Below are positions 1 through 11,604 of a stretch of DNA of 28,388 nucleotides, one piece after another. Each line of letters begins with the position of its first letter. Within the stretch, counting starts at the first letter, position 1. Source of the DNA: Pelomyxa schiedti (Eukaryota > Evosea > Pelobiontida > Pelomyxidae); the NCBI GenBank assembly GCA_020536535.1, contig JAHLWZ010000200.1, positions 968 through 29,355 on the forward strand, in the 5' to 3' direction. Position numbers and translations under genes: made by a program. The notes beneath the pieces were generated by a model, which did not search any database, was not told the origin of the DNA, and saw nothing but the letters and a program-made list of their open reading frames with translations.

Positions 1-1001
1 AGGGTTGTAATCTCCTTATGCATCCTCTTAACGATCCCTGGGAGCAAGGATGTGCCACCGGTCAAAACGATGTTGGAGTATGCACGCTGCCTGAGATCAA
101 CATTACACGCAGCGATTGAGTTGTAGCAGATCTCGTGTATGCCAACCTCATGCCTGCCAAGGATTGAGGGCTTGAACAGTGCCTCCGGACACCTGAACCT
201 CTCGTTGCCAACAGTGATGACAGTCCCATCAGGAAGCTCATAGCTCCGCTCAAGTGACGACGGTTCTGCGCTCATCTCGGCGTCAAAGTCCAGGGCCACG
301 TAGGCGTGCTTCTCCTTGATGTCACGTCCAACCTCGAGCTGCGAGTTGGTTACGGCCAGGACGCCGCGGCCATAGAGCATGTTCAGCATGTGGTCAGTGA
401 GGTCGCGGCCGGCCAAGTCCTGCCTAAAAGTGCTGCTGGTGACCACGGCCCCCTCTTCAATCGAGGCGCTACAGGTTACGCCATCGCCGGTGAGCACCAC
501 GACTCCAGTGGTTCTGCATGTGGAGTAGAGAGACAGAGGCGCCGGAAGGGCAACGAAAAATGCAGGTACGTTGAATTTCTCGAACATGACCTGGGTCATC
601 TTCTCGCGGTTGGCCTTGGGGTTGAGGGGTGCCTCAGTGACCAGGACTGGGTGCTCCTCTGGTGCAACACGAAGCTCGGTGCAGAGGGCACAGTGTAATA
701 CCTTCTCCATGTGGTCCCAGCTGGTTACTATGCCGTGCTCGATTGGGTAGTTTAGCTTCAGGCAGTTTCGTTTGGAGAATGCCGAGCACCCAACATACAG
801 CTCCGTGTCTACCGAATTAATGGGTCGACCAACGATGGCCTGTGTGCAAACGGTGTTACAACAGAAGTATGGGCAGGAAGCGGCACACACAGGGAAAACA
901 GCACGGGGACCGTCGTCGCCTGCGTATCCGGCCTGACACGTTCCTGTGCCGTTGTCAATAACGATTGCCTGCACTTCTTGTGGTTGTACAGCCGCCGACA
1001 T
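1..1001 (-). CDS. Divergent actin-like protein (actin 1), 3' end cut by window edge
   Basis: Open minus-strand frame from the ATG at 999-1001 to the window edge, covering about the first 333 codons of an actin (about 375 usual). Clear actin blocks are [54 protein letters not shown] and [14 protein letters not shown]. Between PRAVFP and AIVGRP lie 17 extra, cysteine-rich codons that begin GTGTGT and end ACACAG. This is almost certainly a 51-bp intron without a stop, because removing it restores the normal actin order and the second actin has an intron at exactly this place. Several nucleotide-site residues differ from ordinary actin numbering: K18 is Q, Q137 is P, D154 is L and H161 is C. The DNase-I-binding loop is about six residues short. 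The frame is otherwise intact, so this is more likely an expressed divergent paralogue than a dead copy. Confidence 0.9.
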   Translation of the reverse strand, partial: MSAAVQPQEVQAIVIDNGTGTCQAGYAGDDGPRAVFPVCAASCPYFCCNTVCTQAIVGRPINSVDTELYVGCSAFSKRNCLKLNYPIEHGIVTSWDHMEKVLHCALCTELRVAPEEHPVLVTEAPLNPKANREKMTQVMFEKFNVPAFFVALPAPLSLYSTCRTTGVVVLTGDGVTCSASIEEGAVVTSSTFRQDLAGRDLTDHMLNMLYGRGVLAVTNSQLEVGRDIKEKHAYVALDFDAEMSAEPSSLERSYELPDGTVITVGNERFRCPEALFKPSILGRHEVGIHEICYNSIAACNVDLRQRAYSNIVLTGGTSLLPGIVKRMHKEITT

Positions 1002-1255
1002 CTTTGACCTTCAGGCGGTTTTCTGTTCCGTTGCAAATCAAACCGATCCGATCTCAGAAGCGGGTAAAAAAGGAGCGCGCTGGTGAATCTGAAAGAAGAC
1101 TCCAGAACGACTTTTTTTTTCAGCCATAAGTCATTTTTCTACCACACCCTTCCTCCAGCTCCCGAGGCTCAGAAACCGATTTGAACTTCAAAATACAGGA
1201 ATTTCTTGGGCAGCAGAATTAGGGGATTTTATTACACTCATAAAGGAAGGTACCC

Positions 1256-2650
1256 CTACCCGAGATGGGCCAGGGAGTGTGTGGGCCCAATATCCAGGGT
1301 GTAGGCTGGTGAGGACGCTCGGAGGTCGAGGATCATCACACCCCCAGGGGGATTGGGCGCCGTTGGTGTGGCGGTGCTCGGGGCAAGAGAAACTACAAAG
1401 TCCGCTTTCATGTGCCACTGGGGAGGTGCTGTGGTTATAGAGGTTCCCTGGAATCCCGGGAGTGCTATTTCAAGAACTCTGGCAGAAGGCCCATTGAGGC
1501 GCCTGTCCAGCAGGGTGAATGACTCCGCGGCGCAGACGCCAAAGGTGGGTGACTTGGCTGGAGTGCAAAGGGAGTGAATTGTGCTGGTTTCCGGGAAGCG
1601 GCACTCCCACACAGGTTTTGTGGTGCAGCCGGTATCCCAGAGACAAACTTGGCCGCGGTTGTAGCCTGTGAGGAAAGTATGCGTAGTTTCTTGGGGAGTG
1701 CCGCTAACCGCAATGCATACTGGGTGCATGTAGTCTGTGCCGTACTGGAACTGCTGCCGCATTCGTAGAACCAGTCCCTTCTTCACCTTTACAGTGGTTG
1801 GGGTAGTAAAGCCGGTGGATACCAGGTTTTGCTCCACTTCCGCAAAATAGGTACGCGTACCTGATGTTATCAATATGCCATTTGGTTTCAGAGCGTTGCA
1901 CATGGCCCTGTAGTGGTGGTAGTTGGACCCAACCCCTATCATCCTCGGGAATAGCGTGCCGTCGTGCCTCGACCGCCGGGCCGGCGTGGACCCCTTTATT
2001 CTCCACTGGCCAATGCAGCCCTGCTCTCCCATCGTCAGGACCGTCGACTTGCCCTCGCAGTCCAGCCCGCACACGCTCGACGCAGCCGCCGGCATGGCGC
2101 ACGACTGCCTGCCCCTCTCAAAGTCGAACACCCGCAGCATCCCGGTCTCTCTGTCCACCGTAGCGCAGTACCTCCCCGCCGCCACGCTCACGCTCACGGC
2201 TCCGCCCGCCACTTTGCCGCCGCACCACTTGGTCGTGCACTTTGGGTAGGCGTCGAGAAGCACAGAGTCGTTCCAGTCCCACGATGGGATCCCCAGGGCC
2301 GTGCCTCGGTGCATCCCGCAGAAGAAGACCGGGCGGGGCCGCCACCAGGAGCTCCCCTCGGCGGTCGCGTACTTTCTGTGCTGCCAGCCGTCTCCAAATC
2401 CGCGCGGGGCCGAGGCCACCATCTGAATTATGGCTAGAAGAACGAACGGGGGGACCGCCCCCATTGGGCTCCTGGCGCCGAGCCGCGGGTGCGACGCGCA
2501 GGCGACCGCCAGGGCCACCGAGTCAGGGAGCCGAGACTCGATGAATCTGCTGCCGTCCCGCCCGGAGAGGTAGGACAAGTGCTGGCGAACCAACTTGGGC
2601 GAGGGGAGGTGCAGCAGGGGCTCGAGGGGCCTTCCGTGTATTCGAGGCAT
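1256..2650 (-). CDS. WD40-like beta-propeller protein
   Basis: Single-exon frame; the first in-frame ATG is at 2648-2650, giving about 464 residues and ending with TAG at 1256. The N-terminal ~100 residues include a leucine/serine-rich segment and a hydrophobic stretch (PPFVLLAIIQMVAS) that could be one helix. The remainder shows repeated strands with WD40-like ends: MLRVFDFERG, CIGQWRIKG, GQVCLWDTG and GVMILDLR. The repeats are weak, so the blade number cannot be fixed by eye. No catalytic domain is seen; a protein-interaction scaffold is the likely role, by family analogy. It is divergently arranged with the isochorismatase-like gene, only 124 bp between start codons. The 5' half is noticeably GC-rich. 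The specific function is unknown. Confidence 0.75.
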   Translation of the reverse strand: MPRIHGRPLEPLLHLPSPKLVRQHLSYLSGRDGSRFIESRLPDSVALAVACASHPRLGARSPMGAVPPFVLLAIIQMVASAPRGFGDGWQHRKYATAEGSSWWRPRPVFFCGMHRGTALGIPSWDWNDSVLLDAYPKCTTKWCGGKVAGGAVSVSVAAGRYCATVDRETGMLRVFDFERGRQSCAMPAAASSVCGLDCEGKSTVLTMGEQGCIGQWRIKGSTPARRSRHDGTLFPRMIGVGSNYHHYRAMCNALKPNGILITSGTRTYFAEVEQNLVSTGFTTPTTVKVKKGLVLRMRQQFQYGTDYMHPVCIAVSGTPQETTHTFLTGYNRGQVCLWDTGCTTKPVWECRFPETSTIHSLCTPAKSPTFGVCAAESFTLLDRRLNGPSARVLEIALPGFQGTSITTAPPQWHMKADFVVSLAPSTATPTAPNPPGGVMILDLRASSPAYTLDIGPTHSLAHLG

Positions 2651-2774
2651 TGCCGGCCTCGGGGCATCATCGTTGGAGTCTGGCGAAGCGTTGTGATCCG
2701 TGGTGGTTGTCCCTAACAATTTTCTTGGAAAGATGAGCAGATCTCGTTCTTACAATTGTGTGTTATTTATTTTT

Positions 2775-3653
2775 ATGGACGAGGTGCCGACGTGCTTACT
2801 ACTTATCGACTGCCAGCAGGCATTCACTGTAGGTATGTCAAAAGTGTGAGGAAACTACCAAACTCATTCCCGCAAAAAAAAAGGAGGTTGGGCTGCTGGT
2901 TTTGGTTTCGACCAGGTCCCTCCTTTGAAAAGAGCGTTTGCAGCATGCAAGACTCTTCTGGCATCTGGAAAATTACAAAGCAAGCATGTAGAGTTAATCT
3001 GCACGAAATGCCCTTTTTGGAATCGGTAATAAAACCCACTTTTGCCAATGAGACTCCTATCCAGCCTTGTCACATGCATTTGAAAATTTTCCTCAATCAA
3101 CAGGTTTGATCTTGATTTTGATCCTGAAATTGAACCTTACCTGGAGAAAGCACCTTGTTTCTTCAAACCCAACAATTCTGTCTTTGAAGCAAGAGGATTC
3201 CATGATTGGATGGTTGCATTCATCCGAAAAGTATCAACACTTGCCACTACTACTACCACACACACCTCCCCATCATCATCTACCGCCAACAGCAATAATT
3301 CCACCCAACCAACAAGTTCACATCCACGGACAGAACCCCCAACAGCAGCAGCAGTGACAACAACAACAGCGAAAGGAAAAACCAAGCCAAGGCCAGTTGC
3401 GCGAGTGGTTGTTGGTGGATGCACACTTACCAGTTGCGTGAGGGTGTCTGCATGTGACCTCCAGGAGATGTTCTCAGGGCAGAGGCTGGAGGTCGTTGTG
3501 GACCTGTCACTGTGTGGTGCCAGGCGTGATAACTACGAGATACGCGCAGGCCCACACCACGACGTTTTCCGCGAGGGGGAAACAGCTGTGGAGTGTGCCA
3601 TTAGGACAATGAAGGAGTGTGGTGTCATTGTGGTTCCTGCATATCCCTGGTGA
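2775..3653 (+). CDS. Isochorismatase-like cysteine hydrolase
   Basis: Spliced model: exons 2775-2832, 2884-3025 and 3104-3653, introns of 51 and 78 bp, exact phase, 249 residues. The start is the ATG at 2775. The family triad is visible: Asp in CLLLIDCQQAF (N-terminus), Lys in CFFKPNNSVFEARGF, and Cys in VVVGGCTLTSCVRVSA, followed by the usual strand VVVDLSLCGAR and the C-terminal helix and strand ECAIRTMKECGVIVV. Isochorismatase-fold enzymes hydrolyse amide or vinyl-ether bonds (nicotinamidase, isochorismatase and similar); the substrate cannot be told here. A roughly 55-residue Thr/Ser/Pro-rich low-complexity insert sits between the Lys and Cys motifs, which is unusual for this ~200-residue family. 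No targeting signal is seen, so it is probably cytosolic. Confidence 0.85.
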
Positions 3654-3858
3654 AAGGTGGACTGTTTGCTCTGCCCATCAGCACACACAGAAAGCCTCCC
3701 ACAATTTCCTCACGGCTTTGTTACTGTACACTGTGCACTGTGCTCAAACCTGCTGGATGTACTGGATTTAATGTCTTCCAGTGCCACACAACATTTTTTT
3801 CCCAAACACAAGGGGGACCAGATCCGGGTTTTTCTGTTAAGTAACAACAGGGTAATTG
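3654..3858. other. Intergenic spacer, isochorismatase to transporter
   Basis: About 205 bp between two plus-strand genes. It must hold the 3' end of the isochorismatase-like transcript and the promoter of the transporter. Short open frames here have no recognisable domain, and I see no RNA gene. Confidence 0.5.
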
Positions 3859-5816
3859 ATGGGCGAACTGAGCCACAGACAAGTGGGCATCAAATCACAA
3901 CCACAGACCTGCCACGTAGACATGCACGGCACCGGCATCGACGCCGACGCGTCTTCCGTCGCGACCACCGTCGACGTTGCCTTCGACACGGCCGGATCTG
4001 CAACCGCCGCGTCATCTTCTTCCTCTTCCTCTTCCTCTTCCTCATCGCTTCCGCCCACGTCGCCCTTCGAAGTGGAAGCATCGGTCTCGCCCACGATCGC
4101 GACGCCGGCGTCGTGCTCTGTGGCCGCGGGGCCTCCTGGTGGCGCGGCGCGAGACGACAGGGCGAGCGTGGCGTCGAGCGTGATCAATATGATCAACAAC
4201 AACATGGGGGGCAGCTTTGTGTCATTGCCGTACTGCGCCACTATGCTGGGACTGCTACCTACTTACGCGTTAGTTTTTTTTTTCTTCTTCCGTTTCTTTG
4301 TTTTGCTGGTTTAACGATTTTTTTTAAAAAACAAAAAAAAAATTACAGATGTCTAACACTATTTTATGGAGTATCATTGTATGGACTTCATCTTCTGGGG
4401 GCATGTGCGTTTGTAGTGGAAGCTAAACGAAAATCGAAATCACCTTCTAAAACCCCATTATCAATTACTGAGGTGGGAAATGAGGTTTGTTTGATATTAC
4501 CTTCACGCAAAGTGTACTGAGGAATGCCCAGGCAATTCCAAGATTTAGTTTTCTAGTCACCCTGGCTGTGGCAGTTCATTGCTTTGGCGTTGTGACATAC
4601 TTGCTCGTTCTTACAGGTTTGTGACGTATGTACACCAATTGTTTGTGCAACTCCACTCATGCCTTACAGGAGAAATAATGCCCTACATGTTGCAAGCAAT
4701 ATTTCCCATGTATATTCCCAGATTCATATGTATTACTCTGGTAGTGTTACTCCTATCACCATTTGCTTTTGTTGAAAGATTGGAGACACTGATGATTGCC
4801 AGGTTTCCTCGACACTCCAAACACCTGAGGCATCTCATTTTAACCCAAAAAAAAAAGTGTTGTGGTTGCTGTATCTCTTGGATACACTTTTTTCCTTGTT
4901 ATATTTAAATACAACTCTGCCACTGTTCATCCGGATCTTCATTTATTCGCATGGCATTCTAAGAGCCTGTTTGCATTACCATTGATGGCCTTTTCCTTCG
5001 ACTTTCATGAAAATGTGACTTCCACAGCATAATATATTACAATTAATGAGGTTATTAAATTTCCTTTGAACCAATTTGCCCAATTACTTCTTGTAGTTCT
5101 TCACAGTTTACAGTGAGCTTGGGGCTCCACACCAAAAAATCAGAGCAAATGCAGTTGCGTGGATAACCCAGACTCTATCCCTCATTATTTTTGTTGCCCT
5201 TATTACTCTTGTATACTGTACGTTTGGAGATAATACCCATGTGGACTTCCTTACAAACTGTATCGCCCACCGCTAACATTCAACCTATTCATATAACTTC
5301 AGATAATATCTCGATCACTGTTGTATTTTGCCAGTGGTTGTTCTTAGTATCAGTTATATGTTCAATCCCAATGCTGTTCTATCCAACAGCACAACTTATT
5401 ACAAACCTCATCAACCACAAACTTCCAGACTGGCACCCTCAAAACAAGAGGCGGACCATCATTGTGTGGAGTTTCCTCAAGTATTATCACAAGCACTAAT
5501 TCATCTTTCCCAGGGAACCTTACTTGTGAGCTCGTGCACATTAGCCATCGTTTGCAAAGAGCTCGATGTGGCATTCGGCTTAATGGGTGCTGTGGGGTCA
5601 TCCACCATATGCTACATACTTCCACCCATCCTCTACCTCAACCTTGTGCTATTTCCCCAAACGCAGCAGTACAGTGATGAAGAAGAGCAACAATCAGACA
5701 TCATTCACCACTCTCCATGGCGAGACAGGAGGGTGATAGCACCATGCTGTTTACTCGTTTTTGGTGTTGCCTTCCTGGTCACTTGTGTATCCAACATCCT
5801 GTACCACATTTTGTGA
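3859..5816 (+). CDS. SLC38-like transmembrane amino-acid transporter
   Basis: Eight-exon model: 3859-4268, 4349-4484, 4532-4616, 4670-4802, 4858-5014, 5097-5259, 5303-5463 and 5514-5816. All phases close, 515 residues. The N-terminal ~100 residues are soluble and contain a run of about a dozen serines. The Aa_trans fold then starts at SSVINMINNNMGGSFVSLPY. Later diagnostic segments are FSFDFHENFFTVYSELGAP, YCTFGDNTHVDFLTNY and LDVAFGLMGAVGSSTICYI, and the protein ends in a final hydrophobic helix. About eleven membrane segments can be read, as usual for the family. Such proteins move amino acids across plasma or lysosome/endosome membranes, commonly coupled to sodium or protons; substrate and membrane are unknown here. 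The start could instead be the ATG at 3922. Confidence 0.9.
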
Positions 5817-5901
5817 GAAATCTTCGGCTTTTTTTTCCAAAAATTTGATTTTTGTTCCAACGCCTTTTGCACCACCACAACTTGTGCGTACCAAATAGAC
5901 G

Positions 5902-7503
<1,602 letters not shown>

Positions 7504-7656
7504 TCCAACACTCTTTATTGCTTCAAAAGTAATAATAACAAGAAAAAGAATTTCTAAAGTATTCGGGCTTCTTGCTCCCTTACTACACAAGTAAAACAAC
7601 AACCATCAACACCCCAGCACACCTCACAGTGGCAGTTTCATCTTGTTGTGGGGATT

Positions 7657-8794
7657 CTAGAAGCACTTGCGCACAATGGCTGGCCCAGACTCGTTGTACT
7701 CCTCCTTGCTGATCCACATCTGCTGGAACGTGCTGAGCGAGGCAAGGATTGATCCTCCGATCCACACAGAGTACTTGCGCTCAGGTGGGGCGAAGACATT
7801 GATCTTCACTGTTGGTGCTAGGGCTGTCATCTCCTTATGCAGCCTGTCTGCAATCCCTGGGAACATGGAAGTGCCGCCAGAAAGAACGATGCTGCCGTAC
7901 AGGTCCTTGCGGATATCCACGTCGCACTTCATGATGGAGTGGTAGCATGTCTCGTGGATCCCGGACACCTCGAGGCCCAGTAACGATGGACGGAACAGGG
8001 CCTCTGGGCACCTGAACCTCTCGTTCCCGATGGTGATCACTTGCCCGTCGGGAAGCTCGTAGGTCCTCTCGAGGGACGAGGTGTCGGCGGCGGTAGTCAT
8101 CTCGGCGTCGAAGTCCGGGGCGACGTAGGCGAGATTCTCCTTGATGTCTCGCGCGATCTCGCGCTCCGCGGCTGTCGTGAACGAGTGGCCGCGCTCGGCG
8201 AGGATCTTCATCATGTAGTCGGTGAGATCGCGGCCCGCGAGATCTCGCCTGAGGACGGCGCTCGGGAGTGCGTAGCCGTCGTATACCGGAGTGGCGTGGG
8301 TGACGCCGTCGCCAGTGTCCAGCGCGATGCCGACGGTTCGACCAGAGGCGCAGAGGGACAGGACGGCCTGGACGCCAAGGTACATTGCCGGGACGTTGAA
8401 TGCATCGAACATGACCCGGGTCAGCTTCTCGCGGCTGGCCTTGGGGTTGAGGGGTGTCTCGGTGAGCAGAACTGGGCGCTCCTCGGGGGCGACACGAAGC
8501 TCGCTGTGGAAGGCGTGGTGCCATACCTTCTCCATGTGGTCCCAGTTGGTGACGAGGCCGTGCTCGATTGGGTGGCTGATCGCGACCATGCCTCCTAGGT
8601 GGCACAGGGCCGCTTGTCCCACGAAGGTGTCGGTGCCGTGCATTCCTACAATGGACTTATGGAGTGGTGAGGGTACGAGAACAGGGATGAAACGAAACTG
8701 GAAAAACAGCACGAGGGGCAGAATCGCCAGCGAATCCTGCCTTGCACATTCCAGACCCGTTGTCAAAAACGACAGCCGATGCATGTGCGTCCAT
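7657..8794 (-). CDS. Divergent actin (actin 2)
   Basis: Exon 1 is 8699-8794 and exon 2 is 7657-8655, with a 43-bp intron (8656-8698) that contains an in-frame TAA. The joined protein is 364 residues. It starts with the classic nucleotide loop [14 protein letters not shown] and keeps [55 protein letters not shown] and the normal C-terminus ending RKCF. Catalytic-site residues K18, Q137, D154 and H161 are all retained. The main departure is subdomain 2: the DNase-I-binding loop is about nine residues shorter than usual ([13 protein letters not shown]). It lies tail-to-tail with the sirtuin (153 bp) and head-to-head with the YTH gene (72 bp). The intron is at the same codon boundary as in actin 1. 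Confidence 0.95.
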
Positions 8795-8866
8795 GACTCG
8801 CCAGGCCCGTAACGTTCGGTTGATTTCTTCCCCGAAATCACCACCAGAAAAACAGAAGAATCAAAC
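8795..8866. promoter_or_regulatory. 72-bp bidirectional promoter region
   Basis: The start codons of actin 2 (minus) and the YTH-nucleotidyltransferase gene (plus) are separated by only 72 bp. Both promoters and 5' leaders must fit here or extend into the opposite gene. I see no convincing TATA element. Confidence 0.5.
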
Positions 8867-11604
8867 ATGCAGGTGAATGGTGTCAGCCTTGGCTGTAGTG
8901 AATCGCTAACTGTTTTAATCCAGCCTACTGGCGCACCATCCAACGGCACAGTTGCTCATGACGTCACGCCCCCGCCGTGTGCGTGCAGTGCCACTGTTGG
9001 CCGCGGCGAGAGGAGGTTCTTTGCAATGAAGTTCTCTTCTGAGGGCAATGTGCTCCAGTCATTTAGGGACTCTCAGTACGCAACGCCGTTGAGGAAATCT
9101 AGAGAGCTCGACCAGCAACCACATCGTATTTTCAATGCTGCAATCGATGTGTGTACCAACTTTTTTTTTGTTTTTGTTTTTGCTTGGAGTAACGTAAAAA
9201 CAAAGAGCGGGAATGAAGTTGTTTTGATAGCATGTGTTACGGGATGCAAGCAATTCTTCGGGTATGCAGTTATGCCGTCGAAGATCGTCGAGCCAGATTT
9301 ATCTTCGTACCAAGGAAAGTGGCTCCCGCCTTTTACATTGAAGTGGTGCTGCAAGTGAGTTTCCAATCCAAACAGTGCCGGTCAAATTCAAACTGCTTTC
9401 AGGCTTACCACAGCATATAAATTTTCCGTCAATTACTCCGATTTCGATTCCCGTATAAACGCACTGGATAAGTGGGGCCACCCGGTCACATTAACTCAAA
9501 ACTGCCAAGAAATAGATACTGCAAGTGGTGCCTTACTGTGTGAGGCAATGGATAATGCGGCTTCCCAACAAAAATTATTTGAGACGGCTAAGAGACAGTA
9601 CTTCACCGTTCCTGTGCGCTTACTCTGACACCGAACAGGGAGGAAGAAAGTCAAATAGAGCATTTTTACAAAACAAATGCAAGTGGCTCTCATCTATGGG
9701 ACGGATTCCTTGAACGCCTTACTGCTGTTGGCAAAACTATTTTTGCCTGTCATGTAAGTGCGCATATATTTCCTTCCATTTAATCAATATCCACGAAACA
9801 AGTAGGTTGGTTCAAGAGCTTATAACCTTCAAGTAGAAACAAGTGATATTGACCTTATGGCAGTCGTGGCCTTTCCTGTGAAAGTGATTGTAGGCTCTCT
9901 GCCTGAACCAGTAAAACTTGTTATGAAAAATAGTGACAACATCAAGGTAACATTCAACCTTGCGCAAATGAGAACGTTACAATCCTTAGCCAGACTACAC
10001 AGTAAATGAAGCACTAGCATTCTCAAATCTTATTATAGCTGGAGATAGCAGATGCATTGAAATGTTTTTCCATGATCCAGGTCCTTCCTTCACTTTCGCT
10101 TAATCTTGATCACTAATCTTCTGCAGGCTCGGAGGCAGTAGTTTACTGCAGCGAGGAATGGTGCAAACTTCTTCCACACAGAGACTTATTCTTAACTCCA
10201 AAAATGCTCGAGAAGTATCTCCACGAAGTAGATGGAATAAAGGGGTTTAAGAAACTGAATACCCTCACACTTTCAGTTTCCGAAGCAGATCCTGACTCTA
10301 AAGTTGTTGATATGTACCATTAAGATGTATTTAACAACTTCAGGTAAAATTGTACAAATTGTTGTACATACTACACCGCCATTTGTTACTTGCTAAGCGG
10401 CTCGTAAATGCAGCCGCCCCAGACTCACTGAAAATGGGGCCAAAGACCCCGTTCTCTGTCTTCTTTCGAGCTGACTCTGAAGAATATAACTTTCTTCAGA
10501 AAGTAAGACATGGTAGTATTCCATTCCAGGAATTGAGCCAGGTTTAATTAGATGGAAATTTGCTGTTAAATTTAATTCCCCCAGATGCTTAGAGATGAGT
10601 TCACTAGGCTTACTAACATCCATAAAACCTGGACTGACTGTGGGACAGACCCCACTCCTTTAGTTAATGAATGGCTTGTCAATGTCGTGCGGATACCAGA
10701 AATCCAACTGGCTCCTACAACACAATTTGTACAGTCACCAGAGCAGACGACCGCTAGAACAACGGTGACGTTGAGTACTCCCTCATCTCAAGAACAGGTG
10801 CCTCACCTAGAAGACATAAGTGCGATAAATGCAACTCTACCTTCCGGTTCGAAATTACTCTATCTGGTCAACACGCAATTGACACAGTATCTCGTCTGTG
10901 GGACGAAGTACGCTGGTGTCTATGCTGCTTCAACAAAATCTCAATTATCCATTCATCCATCACCCGAGTGCATCAAGAGCAGTTCCGCAACGATATATGA
11001 AGCTGAAAGGCTCTGCCAACTTCTGGCAACAGCAAACCCGAATGCCGTAGCATTGCTATTTGCTCGGAGTTCAGCAATTTTGGTTACATCCATGGAGTTT
11101 GACTTGATTTTATCCCGGCGGGAGCATTTTGTATCCAAAGAAGTTGTAGACCGCATTCATCAACAAACAATGCAGCAGCAAGGGCGACCTGTTCATAAGC
11201 CCAGATTTGGGCAGCACCAACAGCAACAGCAGAAGCAAAACCAAGTACAAAAGTACACCCACCAAATGTCACAGCTGAATACCTCTGAGCCTGAGAAAAT
11301 TCTTCCCACACCAAACTCCCCAGTCTCATCATCAGCGACTACATCATCCCCCAGCTCCCCATCAATACCTGCGTCAACCACAACAGCTTCAACTTCAACG
11401 GATTCAGTTACAACAGTAGCAACAAGAGCCGATGGAATTGCGGAAACGGTGCAATCAACCACCGCAAATGATGGGGAGCTACTCCAGTGTGCAGCAAGAG
11501 TAACATCCACTACAGGAAAACTCCCTCTCACCAAGGACATTGACTTAGCCCCACTGACAGAATGGCTCTTGTGGCTCCGGGTTACCTTGTGCACAGCTTC
11601 TTGA
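8867..11604 (+). CDS. YTH-domain / RlaP-type nucleotidyltransferase fusion protein
   Basis: Nine-exon model: 8867-9148, 9206-9354, 9403-9597, 9639-9753, 9806-9946, 9990-10080, 10127-10302, 10344-10541 and 10585-11604. Phases close to 788 residues. Residues ~50-230 form a YTH-like domain: [18 protein letters not shown] (usual cage Trp is Tyr), [24 protein letters not shown] and a C-terminal [21 protein letters not shown] 41-bp intron then leads in frame into a polymerase-beta-like nucleotidyltransferase of the RlaP type. Its motif is [20 protein letters not shown], followed by [39 protein letters not shown] and an [11 protein letters not shown] helix. A second, degenerate copy follows, then Gln-rich and Ser/Thr/Pro-rich tails. 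YTH domains bind N6-methyladenosine RNA and RlaP proteins are RNA-ligase-associated transferases; RNA end modification is inference. Confidence 0.82.
10810..11163 (+). other. Degenerate second nucleotidyltransferase domain inside the fusion protein
   Basis: Within the last exon, the strand-turn [13 protein letters not shown] parallels the active motif VGSRAYNL of the first copy. [20 protein letters not shown] parallels [20 protein letters not shown], and [20 protein letters not shown] parallels [20 protein letters not shown]. The acidic SDIDL motif is missing, so this copy should be inactive. An intragenic duplication followed by loss of catalysis is the simplest reading. Confidence 0.65.

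Noticed and set aside
306-698. Plus-strand open frame of 130 codons
   Set aside because: Antisense to the conserved actin 1 coding frame.
1704-2437. Alternative frames over the WD40-like gene on both strands
   Set aside because: Only the 1256-2650 minus frame shows repeat motifs; the others are arginine/proline-rich shadows.
3540-3653. Nudix-box-like string (EGETAVECAIRTMKECGV) in the third exon of the 2775-3653 gene
   Set aside because: One position is missing from the Nudix box, and the spliced protein carries the complete isochorismatase-family Asp, Lys and Cys motifs, which explain this segment as the C-terminal helix and strand.
8041-8598. Plus-strand open frame of 185 codons
   Set aside because: Antisense to actin 2; its apparent repeats mirror actin codons.
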